Origin: Timema cristinae
Lineage: Eukaryota > Arthropoda > Insecta > Phasmatodea > Timematidae
Direction of reading: 5' to 3'
Length of the DNA stretch: 64,000 bases
Assembly (NCBI GenBank): GCA_039000515.1
Contig: JBCFYV010000001.1
Coordinates: forward strand, 57,149,372 to 57,213,371
How positions within the stretch are numbered: the stretch's first letter is position 1; every line of letters begins with the position of its first letter. Below are positions 11,807 to 23,419 of this stretch, piece by piece. A program made the position numbers and the translations under genes. A model generated the notes under the pieces. It saw nothing but the letters and a program-made list of their open reading frames with translations. It was not told the DNA's origin and ran no database searches.

Positions 11807-12041
11807 TAGCACCACGTTTTACTACCCGTATGGGTTATACCTATATGCACTAAATTATTATAATGTGCTAGGGATTAAGTAGGTCAAAGGTTTGAAGAAG
11901 TGTAAACGCATTTGTGTGTAGAAATAGTGGAAAACTACTCTTAGAACATCCGACCGGGATTTGAACCCAGATTCCCCCATAATAGGCAGTCAGTCAATTA
12001 CGAGTGTGACGCCTTAAGCTATGCAGCCATCAAAGTGGGTG
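11807..12041 (-). mobile_element. SINE family B, full length
   Basis: On the plus strand it begins with the tail TAGCACCACGTTTTACTACC and ends with the reversed head CCATCAAAGTGGGTG. The B-box equivalent GGGATTTGAACCCAGATTCC and a reversed A-box (GCCTTAAGCTATGCAGCC) are both present. Confidence 0.85.
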
Positions 12042-12499
12042 TAATCATTATTGTCTGCTCAAAAATAAATTACCTTATAGATTAGTTTGTTTTGCATAAT
12101 GTAAGATGCAGGAAGGCATGAAAGGTCTTTTTTCATACCAACATCCTAATCGATAGTAGGATTATGGTGGTGAAGAGGACCTTTAAGACCACCAATACTA
12201 GCATAAACAGGATATACAATAAACCGTGACTTAAAATGTTCAAGTATTTAGACAAGAGATCTTAATGAAATGTAACTAATAATACTAAGTTATATGGAAA
12301 CAAACCAAAAACTAAAAACTAAAATAATTGACGCTTAGGCTGAATAGTCCAGTTACACTAGCATTGTATGATAATTGAAAAGGTTATATAATCTTGCATT
12401 TTTTTTTTGTTAAGTGATGTAATGGAAGAAATATGGAGCGATATACCACATGAGAAAAACTACCCAAACTAGCGTGGAGGGAGGAAGGTAAATTCACAG

Positions 12500-12830
12500 T
12501 GATATATTAAAAACTCCATGGCATCGAGTCCGCAAGAGAACTACACCGACCGAGCGGCCGCCACCATTACTGATGAGAGTGTTAACATTTGCGGATAGAA
12601 GGTGTCATGTGGTCAGCACAACGAGCCCACCCGTCATTAATCTCAGTTTTATAGACCGGAGACACTACTTCTTTATTCAAATAGCTCCTAATTTTGTCCT
12701 CGCAAGGCTAAGTTTGACCCCGTTTCATACCCCCTGATTCACAAAAAGACTCTGGAAGCACCGGGGATCGAACCCTGGACCTTTGTATCTGTACTCAAGA
12801 GTACGGACCACCAAACCACAACCTCTCTTT
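12500..12830 (-). mobile_element. SINE family C, near full length
   Basis: The tRNA-like head is at 12740-12830 on the minus strand, with B-box GGTTCGATCCCCGGTGCTTC and A-box region GGTTTGGTGGTCCG. The body matches the copies inside the palindrome (GGCTCGTTGTGCTGACCACA). Confidence 0.8.
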
Positions 12831-13466
12831 GTTACAGGCTAACTTTAATGCGAGCCTGACGCATTACACCTCGTATTTAAACAACCATCGTTAGTCATAA
12901 CTAATTACTTAAGTACTTCTCGTGCGATAGTATGCCCAGATTTTCTCACGACTAGTCTTCTGAAAGGACGTTTTTGTTATAAAATCGGGCTTTATTATGA
13001 AATGTAATAGTTCCATTATATCCAGTGTTGGCAAACCCCTGACCTCTCCCAACACGATACGAGTTCACGACTTTTACACGACCAGAAGCGAGACCATTCA
13101 TTGCTTCTTGTCTTCTCAAAAAAGAAAGAGTGGAAAGTGAAAAGGTTTCGCTGCCCTGGAGAGTAGGACACCGAATGTCAGCCGGATAAAGAACCAGCGA
13201 ATGATAGGTCACGAGGGAAACAAAACAATGCGTCTTGCTGACCTATTAATGAGCTTTGTCGGCGGTCTCTGAACAATGTAAACGTATTATGTAGTGGCTG
13301 CATCTGGCCACGTGCAACAAACGAGATAGACAATCATTACAGGTACATATCAAGGAATTCGGGGTCCGGGGGCCACTTATAAAAGGTGGGGCTCACAATC
13401 TTTTTTATAAATTTATAGATATGTGGTAAGGATCAACAATTTGTACTACCCCTCTATATATATATT

Positions 13467-13712
13467 TAGCACCGCGTCTTACTACCCTTTCGGGTTATAC
13501 GCTTTAAGTACTAATTACGTTAATGGATTTAGGATTTGGGAAGGTTGAATATAGAGGAAGCGAACCCGCATTTGCGTGGAGGGAGAGTGAAAAACCATTT
13601 AGGAAAAAACACCCCCAGTTCACCCGACCGAGATTCGAACCTCGATCTCCCCGTCCTCAGCAGTCGAGCTCAACACGACAAGCGCGTTAGCCAACTACGC
13701 CACCGAGGCGGG
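13467..13712 (-). mobile_element. SINE family B' (different tRNA head, same body and tail)
   Basis: Read on the minus strand, the head is CGGTGGCGTAGTTGGCTAAC with B-box GAGGTTCGAATCTCGGTCGG. The body (AATGGTTTTTCACTCTCCCT, CACGCAAATGCGGGTTCGCT) and tail (GTATAACCCGAAAGGGTAGT) are those of family B. This is one of the best preserved copies. A short frame at 13536-13799 is its translation and not a gene. Confidence 0.85.
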
Positions 13713-13804
13713 AACTACTACTGCCCCTCTACCCACCTCTTAACCCACCAGTCCCTTACCACCTTTCAGTGTTATCAGACTAGCCAACAACCACATTAAC
13801 AGTT

Positions 13805-14005
13805 TTAACTTTTAGGAATAACACCTTTAAATTATGAGATTTGCAAGGAATGTACTTGTAAAACAGTAGAAAGATTGTTAAACCTCTAGTCAATGAAACA
13901 TTAAACCTCTAGTCAATGAAACATTAAAAGTGAGTAAAGGAGTAAATTTATTATGTAATAAAATAAATAAATATGAATTGAAGAATATAAACAATATTTA
14001 TTAGT
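13805..14005 (+). repeat. Inverted terminal copy of the PLE 5' region
   Basis: It matches the reverse complement of 15845-16085 with small indels. A 60-70-bp block present at 15880-15950 is missing here. Confidence 0.75.
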
Positions 14006-14596
14006 TAACAATTAGCATATGAAATAGTCAAGGACTCGTCATAGATGATAGAGAATAAATAAACAAATCACATGAATGATAATTACACTAAAATTTGATA
14101 AAAAGTTGTGACAAGGATTAATACAATTGCACTTAATTGAAGGAAAAATTAAAGGTGATTGACAGTAAATAGATTTAGGCCGGTAATTAGATTGTAAAAC
14201 ACACCTTAGATATAAACGATAAGAAAATTATATTCAAAATATATTCAAATTAATTACATATGGACACATTAAAAATAATTTAAAAAAATCTAACATAACA
14301 TAGATCATAGGTCAATAAGTTGAACATGATAAGAGTTTAATGTCTGCGTTAAAGGGGGGTTTAACACAAGTGTAAACAGCCGTATAAATTCATGTAGTCA
14401 AAGATATGTTGTCAAGCAGAACTTTATAGTCAAAATGAATTAGGTTTGTAGGTTGTTTGTATATAGAGCTTATATTGTTACAAAAGAAGTGTAGACAAAA
14501 AATAGTTGAAAGAAGATGTTATACTGTTAACGAAATATTAATTAAAGAACGTCCCTTATCTGAAGTTTGGTTCCTCGCCTTAAAACATTGCTAAGC

Positions 14597-14653
14597 CTCA
14601 GGCGGGTGACGTGACGAAATGTTTCGGCTTAATCAGCCATCTTCAGGTCTGAG
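14597..14653 (-). ncRNA. Possible minimal type I hammerhead ribozyme motif in the PLE
   Basis: The minus strand reads CUCAGAC, then the conserved core CUGAAGA (CUGANGA), a stem II GGCU/AGCC, then GAAA, then a very short stem III region ending in a GUC, and downstream CUGAG that can pair with the upstream CUCAG. Penelope-like elements are known to carry minimal hammerheads of this kind. Stem III and the cleavage-proximal base pairs are weak as I fold them, so activity is uncertain. Confidence 0.45.
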
Positions 14654-14999
14654 AAAAAAACAAATGCAAATACTAAGTGTTGGGTAGTAAAAGTAATGTA
14701 CAGAAAAAAGATACACTTGAAAAATACGAGACATAAAGAGACTAACCTAGACATGATGAAGAAATTATCAATAGTAGAATTAAATAGTGGAACGAGAAAT
14801 TTACTACATAAATGTATTAGTAAATGAATTAAGCTATTAAGCTTACCTTCATAGTGGGGTTAAGGTGTTGTCCCCATTTGTTAACAAAGAGTAATAATTG
14901 AGTCTAATAATTTGTTAATGTATAACCTTCACAGGAGTCATGTGCCAACATAAAAGTTGGAAAAAGTTGAATGTAATAATAAAGATGTCGCTAGTGTGT

Positions 15000-15792
15000 C
15001 TATTGGTGGCAGCTAAAATATATAGATAGATAATAAAGTGAAATTAAAACGGGTGAAGATGGATAGTGGTTGATGGGAGTTGGTTGATGACCTGAAATTT
15101 TTAAGTGTTCAACAAATTTAGATTTGGTTCTATTGAATTTAAAGTCACTAATGTGCTCTGAATCGCGTTTAGAAAGTGCCCACCCAGACTGGCCAATATA
15201 TGCAGCATTACAGTCACAGGTTAGTTTATAAATTCCACTTTTGTTGTCAATATTGTGGGTGTTGAGATTGGAGTTAGATAAATGTTTTTTTATCATGTTG
15301 TTAGTTCCAAAAGCTATCTTGATATCATGTTTTTGTAAAATCTTAGTGATTTTATTGGTTTCGTGGCCTGTGTAATTGAATTTTATCCATTTAGGTTGGT
15401 TCGGATAGTCAGAAATATTTGTGAGGTTGGATTTTTTAATCATTTGGGTTTTTTGTTTTTTGGAGAATTTTGTATACAATAGAAAGAGAATATCCATTTG
15501 TGGTGGCCATTTGTTTGATAATGTTAAGTTCATTTGTTTAATTCTTTTTGGAAAGTGGTATGTGAAGAAGTCTATAAACCAGGCTATTGAAAGTTGCTAG
15601 TTTGTGAAACATAGGATGGTTTGAATTACTGGGTAAAATGGCATCAGTATGGGTTGGTTTTCTGTAGATTTTGTACTCAAAGGTGCTAATCTTGGTTTTA
15701 GAGATGTTAAGATCCAGGTAACATATGCTATTATCACCATTAACCATAACCATTTTGATATTTAAAATTTTTGAGTATATTTTGTGGCATTC
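15000..15792 (-). pseudogene. Penelope-like RT thumb plus GIY-YIG endonuclease, disabled
   Basis: Two adjoining open segments on the minus strand form the C-terminal half of a Penelope-like polyprotein. The upstream part (15541-15792) reads as the end of the RT: YLDLNISKTKISTFEYKIYR, then KPTHTDAILPSNSNHPMFHK, matching the family pattern 'LDL.I...F...IYRKPTHTD...S.HP..HK'. A stop at 15538-15540 interrupts it. The frame then continues as TNELNIIKQMATTNGYSLSI, which is family-like, before shifting into the 15000-15533 frame near 15450. That frame carries the endonuclease: SGIYKLTCDCNAAYIGQSG (GIY at residues 100-102, YIG at 112-114), followed by a conserved R..EH. The element normally inserts by endonuclease-primed reverse transcription. 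Everything N-terminal of the RT thumb is missing or unrecognisable, and a stop is met at 15793-15795. Family assignment is firm and the pseudogene status is certain. Confidence 0.9.
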
Positions 15793-16099
15793 TTAGGGAA
15801 GTGGGTATATAAGTTAATCAATTTTTCCTTACTTAAGGTTTCTATCCTTAATAAATATTGTTTGTTATCTTCTTCAATTCATATTTATTTATTTTATTCC
15901 AAAATAAAAAAAGTTTCTTTTTCTATTTCTTCTTATAATAAATTAACTCCTTTACTCACTTTAAATGTTTCATTGACTAGAAGATTAACAATCATTCAAT
16001 TGTTTTACAAGTACGTTCTTTGCAAATATATTATAGTTCTCCTTACTAATAGTGAAAATGAAAATAGCTAAAACTTTTAAATTAATTTATTCGTAGTTA

Positions 16100-16796
16100 G
16101 CTTAGAATGATTGTACAACTGGTGTAGTTATTTCTTACAATTCCCCCCTTTAAGATGTATTTCTGTCACTCAAAGATAAATACAACCTATTGAGCTTTTA
16201 GCCTAAGTGTCAAAATGAAAGGGGAAAAAAACCAATGTGACAATAATTACTCCTCAAGAATCTAAACTATTTTGTGATTGCTACTAAGAGCTAATCGACA
16301 CTTGTCTAGCCCCTTTAGAAAATAAATATATTCTAGTTTCGATTCGACTCTGGGCGTGAGACAAAGTTTGATTAAGCTCGTTGGAATGAAAGAGATAATA
16401 TACTTATCTCTTTGTTGCACTTTCGAATAACTATTTTATCAAAACTTTAAATTCTTATAACATTTTTAGTATAGTTATTATAATTAAAAAAAACTTATGT
16501 GGGTTTTTAGGGATCCCTTTCATTGGTCTCCATAGTCAGTGCCATGATCCCCATAGATCCTCCCACCCCTCACCCCTTAATATGGCCCTGATTTCATTCA
16601 CACAAAAACAAGACTAATAACTTACTTCTAACCAGAATTGTTTGAATAGTGCTATCACATATTATATGTAAGCCTATATACAACTAAACAAAATGTATCT
16701 ACTAAAGCGATACTTCATTCATTTTTGCCGAATAAGTTTCTTGCTATAAAAACATCAAGAATACAGAGTTTTAACTAACGTTCCTCTTCCCCTACC
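16100..16796. other. Anonymous AT-rich DNA
   Basis: I see no gene, SINE head or terminal repeat here. Confidence 0.5.
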
Positions 16797-16800
16797 TTAA

Positions 16801-16982
16801 GGTGGAAGGTGTAGGGGACGCGAGAAATGTTAGCGTTTTTTAAAATATTTATATAAAAATGTCATGACAGATATTTAGGAACTGTTATCACCGTGTGAAT
16901 AAAACTAAACTATGTTTCTACTAAACTCATATTTTATATATTTTGACCAAAAATAGTTTTGCTATTAAAACTACAAGGAAAT
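16801..16982 (+). mobile_element. MITE-D copy 2, shortened
   Basis: It begins after TTAA (16797-16800) with GGTGGAAGGTGTAGGGGACG CGAG and runs to about 16982, but lacks most of the interior and its right end. Immediately left of the TTAA stands CGTTCCTCTTCCCCTACC, which looks like the opposite end of another MITE-D copy. The TTAA may therefore be shared by two end-to-end remnants. Confidence 0.65.
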
Positions 16983-17373
16983 AGAATATGTCTCGAGTGT
17001 TGTCACATGGAGTGTGTCCAACTGGAACTACAGGTATCGGAATGTTCTTGTCGTGCTATGTACCTGTATGGTACCGCTACTGCGGTAGCCCTATGTGTGA
17101 GCTACTGTACGCTGTATGTAGATTGTAGGTTACAAGGCCTCCAGTAGAGGCGTGGCTCGGGCCATTGCGACACGGAAACTGGAGCACAAGGACCATTATC
17201 TCGACAATTATTACTTATAGGAGCGGGCGCTACATCGCGGCTCGGTTAGGTTGAGAGCGTACTTCTCCGCGGTTAGAGCTACGTCAGGTCATATACAGAT
17301 GCCCAATGTTTCCGCCAATAGTAGGGAATAGCGAGAACTAGACATTGTTTTTATTTATTTATTTATATAACTT

Positions 17374-17588
17374 TAGCACCGCGTCTTAATACCCGTTTGG
17401 GTAATACACTTATGTAGGCCTACTAATTAGGCTAGTGAGCCAGGAATTGAGAAGATTGAATTTAGAGGAAGTGAACCCACATTTGCGTGGAGTAAGAGTG
17501 GAAAACCATTTAGAAAAAACATTCCCGTCCTTCTGACCGAGATTCGAACCTCGATCTCCTCGTCCTCTGCAGTCTAGCTCAACACGAA
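17374..17588 (-). mobile_element. SINE family B', head missing
   Basis: The tail TAGCACCGCGTCTTAATACC, body and B-box-like GATTCGAACCTCGATCTCCT are present, but the copy stops at CTAGCTCAACACGA before the A-box part. It is followed directly by an oppositely oriented tail. Confidence 0.8.
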
Positions 17589-17589
17589 A

Positions 17590-17626
17590 TTTTAACCCAA
17601 ACGGATAGTAAGACGCAGTGCTATTT
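17590..17626 (+). mobile_element. Isolated SINE tail, opposite orientation
   Basis: TTTTAACCCAAACGGATAGT and AAGACGCAGTGCTA form the shared A/B tail on the plus strand, joined to the truncated head end of the previous minus-strand SINE. Confidence 0.7.
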
Positions 17627-17869
17627 TTTTTAAAACAACAACTTTAAAATGGCTTCTTTTTTCAATTATGTTTCTAAGTTTTAGTCTAATCATAGATACG
17701 CAAAACTTTTTACCTTTCATTCTAATAATCTATCCCATACGATGATTTGTTAGGAGTTTTGTCTGGACATATAGTTTGGAGAACTTAAGACACAAAACTC
17801 CAGCTACCGGCTTTTTTTTAATGCATTTATGCCTAAAGGTTGTGAGTGATAAGGTCAACTAAAGGCATT

Positions 17870-18030
17870 AACATGGAAAGGGAATGAAAAAATCCAGGGT
17901 CTCAATTACATTGAAAAAGATCATCCACACTGTATCCAGATAGGATCAAAACCTAAGCCTCTTCATTAGTGGCAATCCAGTTTAAAGTAGCCTGACACCT
18001 TGGACCACAGCACCACCAGTGTGTATAGTA
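17870..18030 (-). mobile_element. Degenerate family B SINE fragment
   Basis: The reversed head is still visible as CTGACACCTTGGACCACAGC with a degenerate B-box (AGGATCAAAACCTAAGCCTC). The tail half is lost. Confidence 0.5.
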
Positions 18031-18132
18031 TTATTCTTTAGCATTACTGACCAAAGACCTCCCATTAAAACATCGTAATTAAATCTCCTCGTCTCATTTC
18101 ACCGCCATTCTAGTGTTTACTTGGGTTTTTTT

Positions 18133-18350
18133 TAGCACCGCGTCTCCCTACTATTAATTCGGGCCTTACGCCTATGGATTAATTACTCTAATGTATTAGG
18201 TGTGAGGAAGGTAGAATTTACAATAAGTACACCCACATGTGGGTGGAGGTAGATTTGAAAGCCATTTAGGGAAAACCATCCCAGTGCACCCAACCAGAAT
18301 CGAGCTTTGATCTCCCCATCATCGGCAGCTAGTCTATTGCGAGTGTACCA
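18133..18350 (-). mobile_element. SINE family B, near full length
   Basis: It starts with TAGCACCGCGTCTCCCTACT and includes the body motif CCCACATGTGGGTGGAGG. It ends in the tRNA-like part GCAGCTAGTCTATTGCGAGT. Confidence 0.75.
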
Positions 18351-19369
18351 TTGTTCCTTTCTTACTTTCTTAATATGAACGTATTATTATTTTGTATGTT
18401 CTTTAAATAAAACTAAATTTATTTTTATCAAGCTAATGACCGCTTTCGTGTCAACGAGTCTGATGCACTGGAACCAATTAGAATATCTAGTAAAAAAAAA
18501 CAGAGTTTGAATTAAAATCTAGAGTCCTGACGGTCTAAATTGCTTTACAGAACTCCATTTTCGGTTCTCACGATTTGTGATACTTTCTAACCGTTACGTC
18601 CAAGCCTCCACCTCAAGGAAACACCTTATATTGTGTCCAAACCGAACGAAACGAAACGTTTATTACTTAATGCAAGGTCGCTCTTCATGCTTCAGCCTGC
18701 AGAAGGAAAACTGTAAAATAGAGGAATGGATGGGGGGGAGAGGGTGAGATGAGAGGGAGAGAGAGAGAAAAGAAAGACATGAGGGGAGGAGGACGGCACT
18801 GACTTGTCTCAGAATGAATGATAGAATAATTTACCGTCATGATACAGCATTTCCCTAGAGTTAACAGCCTAGCAGTAAATTCCATTGTGTTAAAGGTGTC
18901 TTTCCAAAAAGTAATTTTAACTACAAATTTTTGATTGAAATAGTATTATTTATGATCGAGCGGGATAGCCACCAATTAATAATATATGGTTGCCAGTGAT
19001 GAAAGGTTAAATTCAGCTATAGTCCGTTCGTAGGAATTGTTTGAAAGGGCCTTTCCCTACCGAAATAACCATAGTAGGATATGGTAGAAAAAAGACCTTT
19101 CAGAGAGTAATTCCTACCGTGAATGGAGTATACGATGGTTTCAAAAGTGCACTTCTCATGTCTTACCATATCCCTAACCACCTTATTCCGTTACGCTCTC
19201 TCTAGTACCTTCTGTCTCATCGCCCCAGAAATTAAGCTGTCAATAGCTTAAGTGTAAAAATACTAAAACAACTCGGCATCAAATTAAACAGATGATAGGA
19301 AAAGATTCTTAAGGTTTATGGCTTTGCAAAAGATATACCAAATGAACATATTCTCTCTCTATTCTTAAC
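18351..19369. other. Anonymous DNA with a GA-rich patch
   Basis: A purine-rich patch lies at 18728-18795. No gene is visible. Confidence 0.5.
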
Positions 19370-19550
19370 CTAATCACAACTTGTGAATGTGGGGAACAGC
19401 CCCACCGGGTTCGGATTCACTTAACTGTAGGCCCATTCATCTCACAATCACCCACCATACGCATAGCGAAGTGCATATAACCCTAACAGTTGGTAAGACG
19501 CGGTGATAAAAAATAATAAAATTATTATTATGTATTATTATTATTACTAT
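19370..19550 (+). mobile_element. SINE family A, 5'-truncated
   Basis: Body from CACAACTTGTGAATGTGGGG through TTCGGATTCACTTAACTGTA to a decayed shared tail (GCATATAACCCTAACAGTTG), followed by an ATT-rich microsatellite. Confidence 0.75.
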
Positions 19551-21326
19551 CTCTATCTACTATCTATGCATATATAACAGAAAGAGAGGTTGTTTATATC
19601 TGTGTGTGTGATAGTGTTGGCAGGTAGCAGGTAGAAGACAACCTCAAAGAAACCAGAAAATTCTTAAATTTGAACATTAAAAAATGAAGGTCCGAGATAA
19701 TGGGTGAAAGGAAGAACATTTAAAATTTCTAAAACAAAATCTAGAAATTTAAAATTCCAAAAGGTGGGAATTGGAATTTCAAAAATTAATGTAACACTTA
19801 ATTTTACATGTGTACTAAATTGAAGCTATGCATTGTATCATGTCATGCGAAATAGTTACTTCTTATAGGCAATAAGTAACAATAATTTTAAACGACATGT
19901 AACATTGACAATTTATAATACTACTCTCAATGTACTCGTCGTCACTATACCAAAGATCGAGACTAGAATCATAAGCTAGATCAAGTTTAAACAGTTCAAC
20001 TGTTGTCTAAAACCTTAAATTATTCTGGGATTAATAAAATAATTCACTTTCTCTGGCTTAAAGATAAAAAATTGATTACGACATTTCTAGTAATACTGTC
20101 ATGTTTTTTAATAATATTATTATTGTTTCAATAAAGCTTATTATCTGGACGTAGAAAAGATGCTAAAATATTAGCGATCGCTTTACACATAATAGCTTGA
20201 CAAATCTAGAAACTCGTGCAAGATATTATTTTCGCGAGAAAATAAAAAAGCGCATCCACTATGAGCTACTGAACATAATTACCAATTTAGATAATTAATG
20301 TTTTGACTGCGTGAGTTTCAGAGGGAAAAAATAGTTTGATAGTTAATAAATAGTTAGAATATGATTGGGCGGAAAGGGGGGAAACTGTTGTGATATTTTC
20401 TAATATTATTTGTGCCGATAAACAAGTAGCTAAAAATTGCATGTTAAATTAGTGAGATTTAAAAATTATTAAAAAATCTTATTTGAGTTAATATTTCAAG
20501 AAACTACTAACCAATTATAGTATTATATTTGAATTTAATTATGAGATGTGGATACCAAATATTTGAATATATTATTAAAAAACCGCCGGAGTCCATCCCA
20601 ATAGAAAGGTAATGAAAGAATGCTAATTAATTTCTAACAATTCCAAGAAGCTGTTTTGGTCTTCATGAAATAAAAATGGTGTATTTTGAAATAATGAACA
20701 ATTTGTGTGTGCACCGCTTCTTACTAATCGGGTAGGTAAGGGTTCGCCAACAGTTTTTGATAGAATTCTAGGACACACAATACAAAACTGTAGGACTATG
20801 ATAGCTTATGTTGAGAGGCACAGATAACTGTTTACGTGCAGTCACAAGCACAAACAACCCCTAGAAGAGTGTTCAAGCGAGGTTTAATAAACATTGTTGG
20901 GGACACTAATACGTTCATTGATATGTCAACTACCGACTGTATTATTTCAAACCAGAGAGTTTTCCAGGACTCGTCTCGCACTCGACGTTAGTCTTCACTC
21001 ATAGCTTAAGGATGAGTCTGTGATGATCGTGTGATATTCAGTGAAGTTTTGTAGGTATATTTTAGCAAAACCTAAATGACGCTCAAAATATTCATTAAAG
21101 TTATGTTTAAAGCTATTAAAATGTTGAAAAGGTCCGTAACAATGTTTATTTTAGAGCGAGAATTTGTTAATCAACAAAGTCAAAATTATTTCTCAACAAA
21201 AAATAAAAGTTTGAAACTCTTTAAGACTCGCTCGTATAGCCTGCCCTTATGTTTGAACGGAAGAGAACGCAAAATAAAGCCAGCATATTTTTAGTTTCTT
21301 TGTAAAAAGGAAAAGTTTAGCATAAT
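19551..21326. other. Anonymous AT-rich DNA
   Basis: No gene or repeat that I can support. A short palindromic TTTTCGCGAGAAAA occurs at about 20230. Confidence 0.5.
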
Positions 21327-21535
21327 ACGATTATGTACTAATTACGCTAATGGTTTTAGGGATTGGGAAGGTTATATTTGTAGGAAACGTACCCGCATTT
21401 TCGAGGAGGAAGAGTGGATTTTTTTTAACCACCCTCAATACACACACCCTAGGTTCGAACCTTGATCTCCCCGTCATCGGCAGGCTAGTCTACTGCTAAT
21501 ATAGCGCCTTAGACTATGCGGCTACTGAATCGGAT
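21327..21535 (-). mobile_element. SINE family B, tail eroded
   Basis: Body and head are clear on the minus strand (ACCCGCATTTTCGAGGAGGA; GGTTCGAACCTTGATCTCCC; GCGCCTTAGACTATGCGGCT). The extreme 3' tail is missing. Confidence 0.7.
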
Positions 21536-21756
21536 TCTATGTAGAAAATTAAACTAAAGGCATATATTGAAGCAATATTTTATTTAGTTTGACATTTATG
21601 AAAGCTGCCAAAATACTGTCCTTATCTCTCAATCTTTTCCCCCTTACCTTTAAAAGCACAGAAAAGAAACCACCAGAAATCCCATTTTATCAGTCACATC
21701 AACAGTGGAGTGAATCGTGATGCTGTGGTCTCTTACCAAAGAGCAGCACGTTACAA

Positions 21757-21808
<52 letters not shown>

Positions 21809-23238
21809 GATAATTAGCTGCAGCAGTTTCCGGGTTAGTAGGGCAGGGCAGGTACAATGGCCGTCAACAAGGGCGGGTCCCGATGACAACACAAGAGACA
21901 GTCGCCTTCGTGCAGCTGCTGCGCGGAGAGTGAAAGTGATAGTACTCCCACATCAAAGAGACCAACGTTAAGTATTCAAATACATTTTGTTTGGGTTGAA
22001 TATATATCTCAATCAGGGATGTGCGGCGTCAAACTATTCACTGTCAAATACCTCGGAAGTCCATGGCACGTCTTTCTATTGAGCTAGGGCTCCCAGGTCA
22101 AGATTCGTGCCTCAACCGAGAACGCTTGAGATGGTTTCTCCATGTACGATTTTCTCATTCTCTCTTCGCTCTAAAATTACCCTTCTTACACCTAACTATT
22201 AAATTAAGCCGTTAATATGCTTTGTGTTAAAGGCTCCAAAAAGAAAAGAAACTGTTGCGGTTCAAATCGGAATAAACGAGCAACCTAGCATCTAGGCGGA
22301 AGTCATCAATAAAAAATACACGTCTGTAAGATTAAAACTAAAATAGCATTATATTTTTCGTCTTTTATAACGTAATATTATGAAGGAATAGCAAATAAGC
22401 TAGCTACACGTTATTTGAAACCGATCGATACGCGGTAGTAAATCAGTGGTTTAACGTGAACGACATTATGATAACGACAGTTTTTTTTAAGATTGGGTTT
22501 TGCGCCTTCAACAGAAATGACTCACGACTGTGGCCTTGGGTTGGAGCCCGGGAGGGGGGGGGGTGGGGGCGAATGGAAGTATAATTGTGTTTTGTTGTTT
22601 TACCGCGGCGTCAGTAAAATACTTTTAGAGGTAAAAGTTTCCGTGCGGTGTGCGAGCATAAGGTACTTACACGGTTAAAATGCAACGTTAAGGTTACCAT
22701 CTATTGGAAAGGACAATATCCGCTCATTACAGTATTTATTATTAGAAATTAAAATTTTTTTAAAACCTCTCAAACAACCCACTGTCATCTTAATCTAAGT
22801 GGTGAAACTATTTAAAAATACTTTATTTGTGTGTGTAAAAGTAGATATATGTTTCAAATAGTTAGTTTGATATTAGATCTACGATATTTTAAGTGAAAAA
22901 TCGTTTAAAATGAGGCGATTTAATGTTTTCAAGATTTTTTTTAAAAATTTCTATAACTTTAAATGTAAGGATATTAAAACCACATAATCATTCTGATACG
23001 TTCATCTCGACATGAATTATATTTTTAAACTAGTAAACCCTTACGAAACTTTCGCACATTCAATCTCCCCCCCCCCACCCCCGCCCCCCACTCCCCTCAC
23101 TCCCTAAAAAAAATATTTAGTATTTTTTGGGTTGTTGAAATTTAATACTCAGCGAAGTGTATACACAAAGTGTTTATTTTCGGTAAGTGATACATTTTTG
23201 TTAGATTTTTCTTTTAACTTAAATTTGAAACAAACATC
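21536..23238. other. Anonymous DNA with simple repeats
   Basis: It holds a (GA)n microsatellite at 21761-21804, a G-run near 22551-22565 and a C-run near 23067-23090. Short frames over the GA repeat are low-complexity artefacts. Confidence 0.6.
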
Positions 23239-23419
23239 TCGGTCGGGTGAACTGGGGTGGTTTTTCCTAAATGGTTTTCCACTATCTCTCTCCACGTAAA
23301 TGCGGGTTCACTTCCTCTAATTCAATCTTCCCAATTACTAATCCATTAGCGTAATTAATACTTAAAGCGTATAACCCGAGCGGGTAGTAAGACGCGGTGC
23401 TAAATAATAATAATAATAT
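23239..23419 (+). mobile_element. SINE family B, 5'-truncated
   Basis: It starts within the B-box region (GGTCGGGTGAACTGGGGTGG), has the full body (CACGTAAATGCGGGTTCACT) and a very well preserved tail, GTATAACCCGAGCGGGTAGT then AAGACGCGGTGCTAA with a TAA microsatellite. Confidence 0.85.

Larger units (their letters stand above)
13805..16090 (-). mobile_element. Penelope-like retroelement remnant with inverted terminal copies
   Basis: The coding remnant (15000-15792) is on the minus strand. The 5' region in element orientation (16085 down to about 15845) reappears inverted at about 13805-14005. Shared blocks include GTACTTGTAAAACA, CTAGTCAATGAAACATT, AGTGAGTAAAGGAG, and ATAAATAAATATGAATTGAA. 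Penelope-like elements are known for terminal repeats in direct or inverted orientation, so this arrangement fits the family. The 13805 copy also has a tandem duplication of ACCTCTAGTCAATGAAACAT. The element lacks most of the reverse transcriptase and is dead. Confidence 0.8.

Noticed and set aside
15784..16071. 95-codon plus-strand frame next to the PLE
   Set aside because: It is antisense to the element's 5' terminal region, which is duplicated at 13805-14005; it is AT-rich and has no family match.
21650..21971. 80- and 84-codon frames over the GA repeat
   Set aside because: Both depend on a (GA)n tract giving poly-RE or poly-LS; this is low complexity and there is no family match.
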